Assembly (NCBI GenBank): GCA_028023455.1
Contig: JAQFVV010006336.1
Span: 2,188,224-2,252,223, forward strand
Length of the DNA stretch: 64,000 nucleotides
DNA from: Epiperipatus broadwayi
Lineage: Eukaryota; Onychophora; Udeonychophora; Euonychophora; Peripatidae
Direction of reading: 5' to 3'
Both the position numbers and the translations under genes were made by a program. Numbering within the stretch: the stretch's first letter is position 1; each line of letters opens with the position of its first letter. Positions 10,981 through 22,488 of the stretch are shown in pieces. Below the pieces are notes generated by a model. It was given only the letters and a program-made list of their open reading frames with translations. It was not told where the DNA came from and did not search any database.

Positions 10981-13670
10981 TGATGATAAATTATGCTAAT
11001 TGACTTTTTAAATAATGATTTTATGAGTGAAAATGATTGTACCATGCTTCATCTTAAATTCAAGGTTTACTATAATAATTGATTCTGCAATTTGTTCATT
11101 ATTTATTAACAATTACTAATAAATATGTATATTCATCCTAACTTTTGATAAGAAAAAGAATGAAAGGAGAATAAAGATATTGAATTGAATATATAAATTT
11201 ATATATATCATATGATGGTATTTCGGTCCTTTTATTGTTTTATTTTTACTTCTTCAGCAACAAAGTTTTTTTAATCCTGAGATATTAAAACCCTTTTGCA
11301 TATTTATGAATCGCCAATAAACATATTATCTCGATGAAAGTGTTGGTATTAAATATCCTTAGATTGTTTATTGTAAATAATTATGCTGCGTCAAAAGTAT
11401 ACAACTGCTTAGACAATCTATATAACCAAATTGTGTTCCTTTATTTTTTATTTTTTTAATCGTTTGCTTATTGAATCTCATTTTTTAAGGCAAATTTTCA
11501 ATATGTTTAGTAACATTCAACATAGTTTAGTTATAATCATTTATATGAAATATGCTTGTTTACAATTTTTTAAAGGTGTTGTATAAATTGTCTCTAGTTT
11601 AAGAAACCGGTTAAGAATAAAGTCTAAATAAACAGATTTTTTTTAAAACTGTCTTGATTAAATAATTCAAAACTTTTATTTTAATTCCTTTGATCTTAAA
11701 GTGTAAACGATCTTTTTCTTTTATTGTACAAATATCTTTCATTGAACTTTATTATCTTCTGCTTTGAGCAGCAAGGCTTTAACAGTTTCCATTGATTTTT
11801 TTTTTCTTTTCAACTGTTTGCAAAATGTAGTCAAAGAAAAGAAAAATGCTAAAGAATATCAAAGTTAAAACAGCAAAAAGTATTTAAAAATTATAAAAAA
11901 CATTCCATAATCTTGTGTTAACCATATATGTATACAATTAAGTTGCGCATTTTTTTAAACAAAAATGAGAAAAAAAATTAAAAATCACAAGAAAATAACA
12001 TTTTTGTTTTATAGAGCTGTTACTAAAAATAATCACACCTGTATTGAACAAATTATTTGAAACGTCTATCATCATAATGTAAGCATCTAATTATGTCGAA
12101 TATTAAGTTCTTTGACTGAAGTCAAATAGATGAAAAAAATTACAAAAGAGTGACAACCTTCAATCATCATCAGTGGTCAATTGCCATAACAAAATAGAAT
12201 TTATTCTAGCAACACTATATTTGCAGCCATATCATGCATGCACATTAATTATTTACATTAATAAAATGCATTCAAAATGGAAGATTTATGCCAACTCCCC
12301 CTTTTCCTTAAAAAAAAAAAACAATAATGGAATAAAATTATACAAAAATAATTCACTTTGTATAAAATAATATGAAAATTTCTATAAATAATTATAATAA
12401 TTGCTACTATTTTCTTCATAAAATAATCTCAGTAAATGATGCAAACAGTTATATGGTCAGAACTAACTTAAAGTAATCCAATGTATTTATTTCTCTGATT
12501 TTCAATAAGAAAACCAATAAATTATTTATTTAATTTTTAAAATTAATTTACACATAACAGTTTATATTGCAATGATCTACAACAACATATTTCAATTTTA
12601 TTTTAGATTGAAATAAAATCGGTGGTTATTTCAAACAAGAAAATGTTCAACCTAGATACTACTGTAATTTAATTGTTTCAAATTTTAATGAAATCAATAG
12701 CCCATGATAAGCCTTTGCTCATAAGAGCATATTATGATATCTTTTAAACTCTCACTTGACATAGCATAGAGAGTATAAATGAAGCATAGATCAGAAGTTT
12801 TAATGATGGTTCATTGGATCTGAAATTGAATAACTTTTTGAGTTTCTCTTAATGAGAAGACTATATTTGTGCCATTCTTACCATCTGATCTTATTTATCT
12901 AAAATAAGAATCAATAAGATTTTGATATAATCAAGAAAAATAGATAAATATTTATATTCTCAATTTTTATAACAGTTTAGTTTTATTTTTTGTTTTATCT
13001 GATATATTTTTTGTTTCATTTTCTAAAGCTCAGAATCATTATTTATGAAAAGAAGCATATAAAATTCAAAATCCTTGGACATAAGTATTGTTTTATTCTT
13101 AATTACTTTAATTTATTCCATAAAATAATGCAATAAAACTGCTGCAAAAAGTTTATTTCAATATACATCATCATCAATGATCATCTTTTTTATTTAACCA
13201 TGTAGTATAATTATTAAAACAGGCAAGAATAAAAAATTGTGATCACATGATGTTTAATAGTATAAATATTGTTGTTACTTTGTTACCAATATTTTTAAAA
13301 ATGCTGTAATATCTTGAATTCATGACATACGTTTTTTAAACTTTAATCCAGCAAAAATTATTAGAGTATTAATTGATTCTAATATTCTTCAAATTCAGTG
13401 CAATTAATAATTTATATGTATATCACAAGTATATTTATTAGTTGGTTTAAATATACCTCTTTAACATCCATTTTTTTTTAATTTTTTGGTGGTTTATGTT
13501 GATTTTTTTTCTGTAGACCATTATATGGTGAAGATGAAACATAATTTATTTTAATTCTTGCAATTATTCATGAAAATTATTAAAAACATACCAACATTGT
13601 AACAAAATAAGATTTGCTTTCAATTGCATAGAAAAGTTATTCTATGATTATTACAAAAATATAGACCATG

Positions 13671-13671
<1 letters not shown>
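10981..13671. other. AT-rich DNA without a recognisable gene
   Basis: Both strands are dense in stops. Poly(T)/poly(A) runs and short repeats only; the longest open frame (65 codons at 12,173) has no family features. Confidence 0.6.

Positions 13672-13764
<93 letters not shown>
13672..13764. repeat. (TA)n-(TG)n compound microsatellite
   Basis: About 35 TA units (13,672-13,742) followed by about 11 TG units, immediately left of R copy A. Confidence 0.97.
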
Positions 13765-15641
13765 AATAATGGGCACACATGCTGTTACATTATTTATTTT
13801 AAAAATTAGACATTGAAAAGTTCGCATATAGAAACTTTTTTTTAAAAAATAAAAAAAATTGAAAGTTAAAAATTATCTAAACTCTAATATATAAAATCGC
13901 ACAGATGAAAAAAATTATTTAAAAAAAAACTCTATTTAAAAAAAAAAGAAAAAGTTTTAAAACTAAATATTAAGAGGACTTGAAAGATTTAATGATAAAA
14001 GAATGTACAATAAATTAATTAATGTTATTGTAAAATGGAAATGATTATTTTAATTAGTCCAAGTGAACTAGCCCTTTGGCATTTCAAAATATATAAGAAA
14101 AGGTCAAATAGAAGAGAAAAAACAATAGAAACTAATAACCAATAAAAAAAATCCCTCAGAAAATGGACCAGAATAAAAAGATCATCATCATCATGATGTA
14201 ATGTCCACTGGATCTGAAAGTTTATTATAAAAGGAAAGAGATGTGATAGCGATAGGTGAGATGTGTTAAGTCAGAGAGAGTTGGAGCAGAAGGGATTGAA
14301 AGATGCACTTTCAATTCCTTCAGTTGTTCTAAAAAATGAAACATCGTTTCCCCATATTGCAGACTATAGGACATCTGGGCCCGGCAATAAAATACCAGTG
14401 ACAATAAAGGACCAATGGCTAACTACACTCTGATATCCTCATGACTTCAGGGGAATTAACGCTGGATTCCAAATGGCAAGCAACGGATAAAGATGAACAT
14501 TTAAAAAAAACCATAAGAACTTTATGAACATTTTCAAAACAATAACTCTAAATTCTAAACCTTTCAGAAATTATAGCAATAGTATTTTCTATCTGACCAA
14601 ACTTAATCAGTTATTAATAATTATTTTATTGAATGTATTATTATTTGTTTGTTAAATCATTTCCATTAATATTTTTTTTGTTCTTTTAAATTTTATGATG
14701 ATTTTTATTTTTTTTCTGTTAAACTAAACTTAATAAATGTTAAATTTAAGTTGGGTGTGAATGGCTGTGTAGATTTGCAAAGTTATATTATTTAATTAAA
14801 GGAGGTTAATCTTAGCTTATTTGTTTCGTAGTTAAATTGGGTCAATAGATTGATATATTGGTGTAATTAGTAAATGTAATATGAGGTCCGCTGCATGCAG
14901 GATTGCATTATATGCTGCACACACCCTTTTTGCCTATGGAATGGGATAGTAAGATGGAAAATGCAGTCCCTTCCTATGGAGTTTTTTTTATTGCTCTTCT
15001 CGTCAGACAGATGTAGTATTCCTGTCTAGATAAGAGTCAATGTCTTCTAACCATGGTGTTCAGATGTACATTACTGACAGTATGGTATTTGTGCCATCAT
15101 ATTCATGCTACATTGAATACATCGATGTAGCAGGTGGATTGATGTTGGTTTGACTGCAAACTTTTGGCCTAAGGTTAAATAAGTGATAGAATATTTTCTT
15201 TTCAAATGCAATCTATGTAGTCTATTTATACTCGACACTCTAATAAAATATTAAACTCATCTGTGTAAACTTAGAAAATAAAAGCTTAAACATAAATTAA
15301 ATTCTAAAATGAAAGTTAAAATGTAAGTTAAATTTTAAAGTAAAAGTGATACTAAAATGATTCAAAATTTATATGTGCATAAATAAATGTTTGTGTGTTA
15401 ATTACTGGCAGGGGCTTCTTTTATTTTTGTTAATATTGAAAAGATATTTTAAGAATTTATATTTATAAATCTCTGTGTCTCACTGAGCTAGTGATTGGGG
15501 TTAACGGTCTAAATATAAAATAAAGTGGAATCTTAACAGCATATATCTGCCTACTCTATAAATTTTCTAGGTTCAAGTAGCTTAGTGGTGCTCTGTAGCA
15601 CAGATATGGTAAGACTGCAATTCCACTTCTTTCTGGAACCG

Positions 15642-15647
<6 letters not shown>
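13765..15647 (+). repeat. R-family repeat, copy A
   Basis: A ~1.9-kb interspersed repeat, also present in inverted orientation at 53,277-55,441 (copy B) and 55,452-59,861 (copy C). Shared blocks in order: the terminal GGGCACA (13,771); GGATTCCAAATGGCAAGC (14,464 onward) matching 54,767 onward in complement; the stretch at 14,830-15,220 matching 54,040-54,430; AGAAAATTTATAGAGTAGGCAG-like sequence at 15,560-15,590; and the terminal ACCGTTATAAT (15,639). Opposite ends read TATTGTAATGG and TATTATAACGG in copies B/C, an imperfect ~11-bp terminal inverted repeat between TA-rich flanks. No coding frame is recognised. A non-autonomous DNA transposon with TA target is plausible but unproven. Confidence 0.65.
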
Positions 15648-15694
<47 letters not shown>

Positions 15695-15704
15695 GGTTCC
15701 AGAA
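15631..15704. repeat. (TA)n-cored palindrome
   Basis: TTCTGGAACCGT (15,631-15,642) and ACGGTTCCAGAA (15,693-15,704) flank a (TA)n core. The left arm is the very end of R copy A, so the right arm is an inverted duplicate of that end. Confidence 0.9.
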
Positions 15705-15755
15705 ATCGGTTTAACATTATATATATATATATATATATATAATGTTAAACCGATT
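15704..15755. repeat. Second (TA)n-cored palindrome
   Basis: AATCGGTTTAACATTAT (15,704-15,720) and its exact complement (15,739-15,755) flank a (TA)n core. It is directly adjacent to the previous palindrome. Confidence 0.95.
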
Positions 15756-16129
15756 GTTTAAATAATAAATGCTGTTATAATAAATGAGACACATTCTCCA
15801 CTAAACTTCTTACAATATGATAAAAAGAATGTGAATACCCTACTTCCACCTTTAATTATTATCATATATTAAGAAGATTGATCATGAAAAATTATGGCAG
15901 CAGATATGAGAATAAATCAATCTAATTATTTTATTGTGAGTTATTTATTAATCAATTTGATTTTTATTTAGAAAAATGATTTATTCTATCTCCTGTCACA
16001 ATTGTTCAAGACAATCTTTATAATACATAGAACAAACTAAATTGGAAAGTGGGTATCCACTTTCTTATTATCATATTGTCTAATGAGTTGCAGGGAAACA
16101 TAAGGTATACACATTACAATTCCCAGTCT
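15756..16129. other. No recognisable gene
   Basis: AT-rich sequence between the palindromes and the minisatellite; no motif recognised. Confidence 0.5.
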
Positions 16130-17110
16130 GAGAACTCATGGTCATAGCACATAGGTTTTAATTCTCCCTTTTTTAAAAAAAAAAATCCAATCTCATGGTC
16201 ATAAAACAGGAAAAAAAATATATGGTTGTGAAACTAGGTAAAAAACCTATACCTATGGCAGTAACAGATGGGTTTTAAATCAAAACAAAATCCCCACTTT
16301 TCATTCATAAAGTAGGAAAGACAAAATTTTATATGGTTGTAAAATTATTACACTTATAGTTGTAACACATGGCTCCATAATTTTTTTTAAAATTTTTAAA
16401 ATTTTTTTGATTGAGTTAAAACCAAATTTCAAACCCTGGTTGCATAGCAAGTTACAACAAAACAAAAAAATAATTAATGGCTTGTGAACTATTTTTAAAT
16501 TTAAATAATTTCAAACAAAAATTTTAAATTTACGGTTGTAAAACATGGTGTTATAACAAAACAAAATAATAATTAATAGCATCAAATATTTCTCAATTTA
16601 AAAGTTTCAAACAAAAAATTTAAAATTACACTTGTAAAATATGGCATGGCATTACAACAAAACAAAATAATAATTAGTGGTGGTCAAATATTTTTCAAAT
16701 AATTTTAAAAAATAAATAAATTTACAGTTGTAAAACACAGGGTTACCACTAAAACAAACTGAGTTTTACTTATAATTGTAGAAGATAGGTTTTAATTTTA
16801 AACACAATTTCCATTTTCAGTGGTTATAAAGCAAGGAAAAAAATTCCCATTTTTTTTTCTATGGTTGTAAAACCAGATTTTCATGTTTAATTAATTAGTC
16901 TATCAAAAACATAAAAATTTTAATTTATGGATGGAAAACATGGTATTCTACTAATATTATACAATGAACAAAAAAACATAACATATGATTTAAAGTAAAA
17001 TGCTTAATTTTGCCACAACTATAAATTTAACTTATAGTCATAAAACAGGGTCTTTATTTCAAACTCATTAATATTACAATCATAAAACACAGTATTTGAT
17101 TTTATATAAT
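16130..17110. repeat. Degenerate 96-bp minisatellite
   Basis: A recurring GGTTGTAAAACATGG-like motif followed by ACAAAACAAAATAATAATTA. Clear unit starts are near 16,434, 16,530, 16,626, 16,722 and 16,818, exactly 96 bp apart. Related but eroded motifs (GTCATAAAACAGG, GTTGTAAAACCAG, GTCATAAAACAGGG) extend the array to roughly 16,130-17,110. Confidence 0.75.
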
Positions 17111-17180
17111 CAATATAACAAAAAATAATTAAATCACTTTTATATCTAGGAAATTGTATGGGTATATTAAATTATATATC

Positions 17181-17183
<3 letters not shown>

Positions 17184-17229
<46 letters not shown>

Positions 17230-17230
17230 G

Positions 17231-17262
<32 letters not shown>
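17184..17262. repeat. Two (TA)n tracts around a T-rich spacer
   Basis: (TA)n at about 17,184-17,220 and 17,236-17,262, separated by TTTTTTTTTGTATATG. Flanked on the right by CAAACAAAAAAAAA, so the pair is weakly palindromic. Confidence 0.9.
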
Positions 17263-17559
17263 CAAACAAAAAAAAAGACTTATAAATCCAATAAATAATA
17301 TAACCAGAGGACTGGTTTTCATCAGAAAGAAAAAAAATCATTGTATGTATTGGCATGTATTCAATTCATGTATGTGGGTATATTATCAGGAAGGCCAAGC
17401 TGAAGTGGCAAACCCAGTAGAAAAAAACTTTACATATATCACTTATTGTGCAGCAACACATATCCTTGGAAAACACACTGTTCAGGGTTGTGTGAAAGAC
17501 AGTTCAAGCCCCATGTTGAATGCTAAGCCCAAGAAAAAAAAACTCTGTACCCATCAAAA

Positions 17560-18270
17560 TCATGTGTTTATTCAACAAGACCTAGAATCCAAGCAAACTA
17601 TAGCAATCTAGAATATATAAAATACACAGATCTGGAACAATACTAATGCTAACCTATTTGCCTGTGCTCCAGAGTGTCTGAAAATATGAACAATGCTTTT
17701 GAGAATCCTAGCAAGCTTTGATTTACTCCAGATCCGGCAATGAGAACAGGGTGATCAAAGAGACATGGAAATCAATAATATTCACATAATTAGCTAATGA
17801 TTAGTACAAAATATAATACTTAAAATGTGGTGCAGATGATTGCTTAATATATTAATAATCAAATCCATAATGTTGTTCAAAAGGGAGTTTAGTTAATAAT
17901 ACTAATAAAATCTTTCACTCAATTTGAAATAATTTAACTTAACCAAACAATCATACTAGAGACTCAGGCAATGAATGACAAATGCAAGAATATGAAAAAT
18001 AATAAAAAAATTTATTACATAATTAAATATGGTAATAAACAAAATAGCTGTATATAACGTCTGTGCACTGGTAGTTACAAACTTGATTATGGTTTGATTT
18101 GCAATCATGCACTTTATGGATGAAGCCAATAAAACATTGAATTTACATAAATACATAATTTTTTTATGTTATTGCATAAAGTTTGTTTGTGTAATTACTA
18201 CATATATAAAACAAGAGTAGTTAGTGTGGTTGCTCAAATATGGTGGTGTGGTTAGTATTCCAAGTACCAA
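17560..18270 (+). repeat. D-family low-copy repeat, copy D1
   Basis: Resembles 59,893-60,340. AACAAGACCTAGAATCCAAGCAAA here matches AACAAGATTTAGAATCTAGGCAAA there; ATACACAGATCTGGA...GCTAACCTAT matches ATACACAGGTCAGGA...TCTAACCTAT; TTAGTGTGGTTG matches TTAGTGTGGCGG. The similarity is patchy and the ends are not resolved. Confidence 0.45.
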
Positions 18271-20211
18271 AGAAATTAATTAGGTAATCAATGATACCTT
18301 GTAGCTTAGCTTAACCCCCATTTAATACATTATAAATTCACACTAAGGTGTTTTATTCTTATTTACATATATATGAATAAGAGTTTAGGATGTGTGATTT
18401 GAAAAGTGTGCAATATTTGGGAGATCACTCAGATGTGGGAGAGCAAAATGATTCAGCTTAAAAGAAACTGTAATTCATAATCTGACTTAGAAAATTAAAA
18501 TGAGTGGATGGTGAATGACATGCAGTTGTGACTGGTAGAGAGCATGCAGGTGGATAGACAACTCATTAATAATAATAAAGGTAATATCACATTATTGCTC
18601 ACAATCACATATAGAGAGGTGGCATGTTGGGATGGTTCATCCTTATGTTTTCTATACACTGATTTCTTGGAGATACCTGGAGAAGATCCCAAGTAGAAAA
18701 TGCATCTACTTTGAAAGGATAACAAAGAGTGGGCTTGATCATTCTGATGATCCCAAAATAAATGACAAAGCAAGAAAACCATAAATAAGGATTGCAATGA
18801 TATACCTATATCACCTACAGCAGATAAATAATTTGTGTCTCTAATGACCACAGTAAATTAATAAACACTTGATTATTATATGGCACTCTTCTGCATAATG
18901 AAATGGGTAAACACAAACCATCCTAGGCACTTGAAGTCAGAATTTAAAATAAAAGGGGATAAATCGCTCTCCACCACACCTTGGAAATATCTTCTCACCT
19001 TTCTACAAGCAATTATTGCACAGATATCTGATATTACTTAAAAAATAAAATCATAGATTACATATTAAATTCACTTCTGGTGAGATTTAATTACTTAAAA
19101 TGATAAAAGAACTTTAATGATTAGATGAGGGTTAATTTTGTAGTTTGGGATAACAATTAAATGTAAATATCAAGATCTTCAGGCCATTTAAAGAATACAA
19201 TTATTGAAAAAATAAATGGCATAAAACCGAGTGAGTTTATAACAATGAACTTTAAAGGAAATTTATATCTCCATAATTTAATAGGAGAAAACTATGGACA
19301 ATGGATTTAAATTCACTCGCTAGATTGTATACCTGCTTGACATATCAAAATGAATAAGAATAATAAAATAATAAAAATCAAATTAATTCTAAATTGCCAC
19401 ACTAAAACATAAGAATTTATATAGCATTAGAATGAGTTTCACAGACATTTTAACATTTATATAACAGTTTAAAAAATTAAGTAAAAATACAGGCATACAG
19501 TATAATTTAGGATTAGAATAAGTGAGTTCATTAGCTGATGGTAATATAGATGTTACCTTGGGCCTGAGGGCACATTGATGTAGGTAATTGGTGGATCATG
19601 ATCATAAGCTGACTTGGATTTGAAAGAGGCATTGGTAGAGATTCACGAGTCACATTCAGGCACATGTATTACTGAACATGCCACATATTTGGTCTAGATG
19701 TTATGGCATATTGAGCTAGATAAGCTTCCATGAGGTATGGGGAAGAAGACGATCTCCTTCACCCCACCATGATTTTGCTGCACAACACAAACTTGCAGAA
19801 TTATATGATATCTGAATAGAGCAAAAGAGCAAAAAGGCAAAAAAATGTAAGATCTAGCTATTTATACATTAATGAGATATTTAAAGAATGCTGGCCATTG
19901 CCTCAAACTCAGACACTTGGTTGAGATTTGAAGTTGACCTCCATTTTTATATATGGGAATGATGAAGACCAGAACAAAGGTTAAACAAAATAATTAAAGA
20001 ACCCCTGACAACTATAACCTTTGTGCATCTTTTAGAATGACACAATGGCCCTCAAACTTTTATAACCGACCAATTGCACTATTTCTCTCATAAATGTCAG
20101 TTTACTTTTAGACAAACTATTATTATTTCCAAAATACTATTGTTTGCCTCTTAAATGACAATTTTACTCTTATACAAATTATGAGCAAAATATAAAAATT
20201 ACAACATATAT
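18271..20211. other. No recognisable gene
   Basis: Unique-looking AT-rich sequence. The largest open frame (118 codons on the minus strand at 18,495-18,851) has no motif, and its composition matches its surroundings. Confidence 0.5.
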
Positions 20212-20267
20212 AATAAATAAATAAATAAATTTTAATGGTAAATACTTTTTTATAGTTTAAATTCTTT

Positions 20268-20302
20268 TGTCGCACTTTCAATTACGGGATAGTCCTCATC
20301 AG
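20268..20302 (-). ncRNA. Hammerhead ribozyme motif, left end of PLE-2 (mutated)
   Basis: On the minus strand CUGAUGA (20,296-20,302) is followed by a weak stem and then GAAA (20,276-20,279), matching the right-end ribozyme. The stem II arms have lost pairs. The cleavage triplet that is CUA at the right end reads CGA here, so self-cleavage is probably lost. Confidence 0.6.
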
Positions 20303-20409
20303 CTTTACCTGAATTTCAAATTATCAACCTTAATGTAACATATATTTCCATAAGCTGTGTATGGTCATATTAACAACTTTCCTATTAATAATATCATTCT
20401 TATATTTAT

Positions 20410-20724
20410 CAATTAATATTGCCTCTTTACTTTTCCTCTATTTATTATTTCTTTCTTCCATTAATATTTTTATTTCATTACTATTAAATGTAAATTTATA
20501 ATTGCAAGTTTTTTCATGGTCAAAGCATACTGAAGCTGTATTAAATTGACTATTTACATTATTTTTAATTCAGTATTATAATAATTGACACTCCTTCAAT
20601 ATTTTTCCACAGAACATCTCGATTCACCGATGTTTTATACATAAATGATCCACCAAAATCAATCATCAATCTAAGAGGATTTTTTACTTTTTGAAGTTTA
20701 ATATTAGCAAATATTCTTGGGCAT
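20410..20724 (-). pseudogene. PLE-2 inverted fragment (RT joined to endonuclease by deletion)
   Basis: From 20,724 leftwards the minus strand encodes CPRIFANIKLQKVKNPLRL and MIDFGGSFMYKT. Near 20,630 it jumps to the endonuclease segment (ESR-like SVNRDVLW, then the CFDHEKTCNYKFTF and MEERN regions). Compared with the plus-strand copy, the RT core from FMYKT to the GIY-YIG block is missing; the join shares ACA with both parents. Several stops and frameshifts follow. It keeps five residues (RLMID) that the plus-strand partner has lost. Confidence 0.75.
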
Positions 20725-22254
20725 TTGATAGAATTAATAGTTATAATATGGACGGGACAATATGTCAAATTTATAAATAGTATTTTAAAGAAGGCTAAAA
20801 GTCATTTAATGAATAGTTGTACATACTATGACATATATCCATCTACATATATATGCCCAAGAATATTTGCTAATATTAAACTTCAAAAAGTAGGAAATCC
20901 TACTTTTGGTGGATCATTTATGTATAAAACAGATAAGTATATTGGTAAATTATTACAAAATATTTTGGGTTTTGGAAGATATACAATTGCATCTTCTTAT
21001 GAATTTGTTGATAGAATTAAAATTATAAAAATAAATGATAATGATCTATTAGCTTAATTGGATGTAACAGAATTATATGGATCAATTGATTATCTTGAAT
21101 CTATAAATTTAATTGAAATTGAATTAATTTATATGTCTATAAATAAATATTTAATAAATTTTATTACTGAATAACTAAAATTTATAAGTAATAGTATTAT
21201 TGCAACATATAATGATAAGTTTTATAAAATGGGTAAAGGATGGCCAATGGGATTACCTATGGTAGCACAAATTTGTAATTTTACATTGTCAAAATATGAA
21301 GATATTATATTTAATTCTTATAATTATGAAGATATTAAATTTTATACTAGATATGTTGATGGTGTTTTTGTTTGTGGTCCTAAAGACATTATTGATGTTC
21401 TTTTATATAATCTAAATAATTTAAACAATTTAAAATGGACTATTGAGAATAAAGAAAATGGAAAAATAAAATTTTTGGATTTACAAATATTTAGATATGC
21501 TACTGATTTAAATTATAAATTAATTTTTAAACCTATTGGAGAAAGAGGATATATTCATTTTGAATCACGTGTTCCAATGATACATAAAATGACAAGTCTG
21601 AAATTATTTTTGCATCACAATAATAAATTATGTAAATATAAGAGTGATACAATTTTAAATATTGAACTCTTTAGTAATGAAATTTTAAAGGTTGTTTATG
21701 ATAAAAACCAAATATTGCGTACAGTAAATTCATTTAATAATAAAAGTGTTTGCAACACTACTTTAGATAATAAAAAAATGGATATCTATAACGTTTATAA
21801 ATAACATGCACTTAAATTAATTAATAATATATTTAATGAAAAGTATAATATTTCATTTTGTGTTCCTCTGAATGTTAATCGATTGATTAATAATTCCAAG
21901 AGTATAATTCCTAAATTGCAAAAAAGTAATATAATTTATCAGATTTCATGTGGATATCAGAAATTTTACATCGATGAATCGAGATGATCTGTGGAAAAAA
22001 GATTGAAGGAGCATCAGTTATTATATAACCGAATTAAAAAGAATGTAAATAGTCAATTTAATATAGCTTCAGTATTCTTTGACCATGAAAAAACTTGTAA
22101 TTATAAATTTACATTTAATAGTAATGAAATAAAAATATTAATGAAAGAAAGAAATCATAAAAAGAGGAAAATTAAAGAGGCAATATTAATTGATAAATAT
22201 AAAAATGATGTTATTAATAGGCAAGTTGTGAATACAGCCATACACAGCTTATGA
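20725..22254 (+). pseudogene. PLE-2 plus-strand RT/GIY-YIG pseudogene
   Basis: Same protein family as the 3930-5555 CDS. Visible pieces in order: VKFINSILKK, CPRIFANIKLQK, LGFGRYTIASSYEF, LDVTELYGSIDY (21,057-21,092, after a TAA at 21,055), KGWPMGLPMVAQICNF (21,232 on), YTRYVDGVFVC (YVDG where active copies have YVDD), KIKFLDLQIF, LNYKLIFKPIGERG and IIYQISCGYQKFYIDE (YIG changed to YID). The C-terminal part is VEKRLKEHQLLYNRI through KRKIKEAILIDKY. Stops at 21,055, 21,172, 21,801 and 21,985 and the YVDG change make it inactive. Relative to the inverted partner, 15 nt are deleted near 20,905. Confidence 0.85.
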
Positions 22255-22291
22255 AAATATGCGTAACATTTAGTTTGAAAATCAGTTAAAG

Positions 22292-22324
22292 CTGATGAGG
22301 ATTACCATGTAATTGAAAGTGCTA
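22292..22324 (+). ncRNA. Hammerhead ribozyme core, right end of PLE-2
   Basis: The canonical core CUGAUGA (22,292-22,298) is followed by stem II (GAUUAC pairing with GUAAUU around CAU, including one G-U) and then GAAA (22,315-22,318). Next comes a minimal two-pair stem III (AG/CU) ending in the cleavage triplet CUA (22,322-22,324). Flanking arms AGTTT (22,272 on) and AAACT (22,336 on) could form a distal stem I. Hammerheads with such short stem III are known from Penelope-like terminal repeats and are thought to work best as dimers. Motif matching only; not folded computationally. Confidence 0.75.
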
Positions 22325-22378
22325 CAAAAGAATTTAAACTATAATATTGTATTTACCATTAAAATTTATTTATTTATT

Positions 22379-22423
22379 TGTTATATATATATATAATATT
22401 TTATAATGGGTACTATATTTTAC

Positions 22424-22484
<61 letters not shown>
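22379..22484. repeat. (TA)n-rich tract
   Basis: Imperfect TA arrays between the right end of PLE-2 and the first base of the LTR element. Confidence 0.9.

Positions 22485-22488
<4 letters not shown>

Larger units (their letters stand above)
20212..22378 (+). mobile_element. PLE-2, palindromic divergent Penelope-like element
   Basis: Inverted terminal segments of ~100 bp (about 20,216-20,315 and 22,270-22,376) are near-complementary; both carry a hammerhead-type motif. Inside are a minus-strand, internally deleted copy (about 20,316-20,724) and a plus-strand, 5'-truncated copy (20,725-22,254) arranged head to head. (TA)n follows immediately on the right. The coding sequence is decayed. The architecture is the same as the Penelope cluster at 25-35 kb and PLE-3. 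Confidence 0.8.

Noticed and set aside
17129-17611. Overlapping frames on both strands with long Tyr-Ile runs
   Set aside because: They are translations of (TA)n, as are the frames at 44,813-45,024 and 57,931-58,158.
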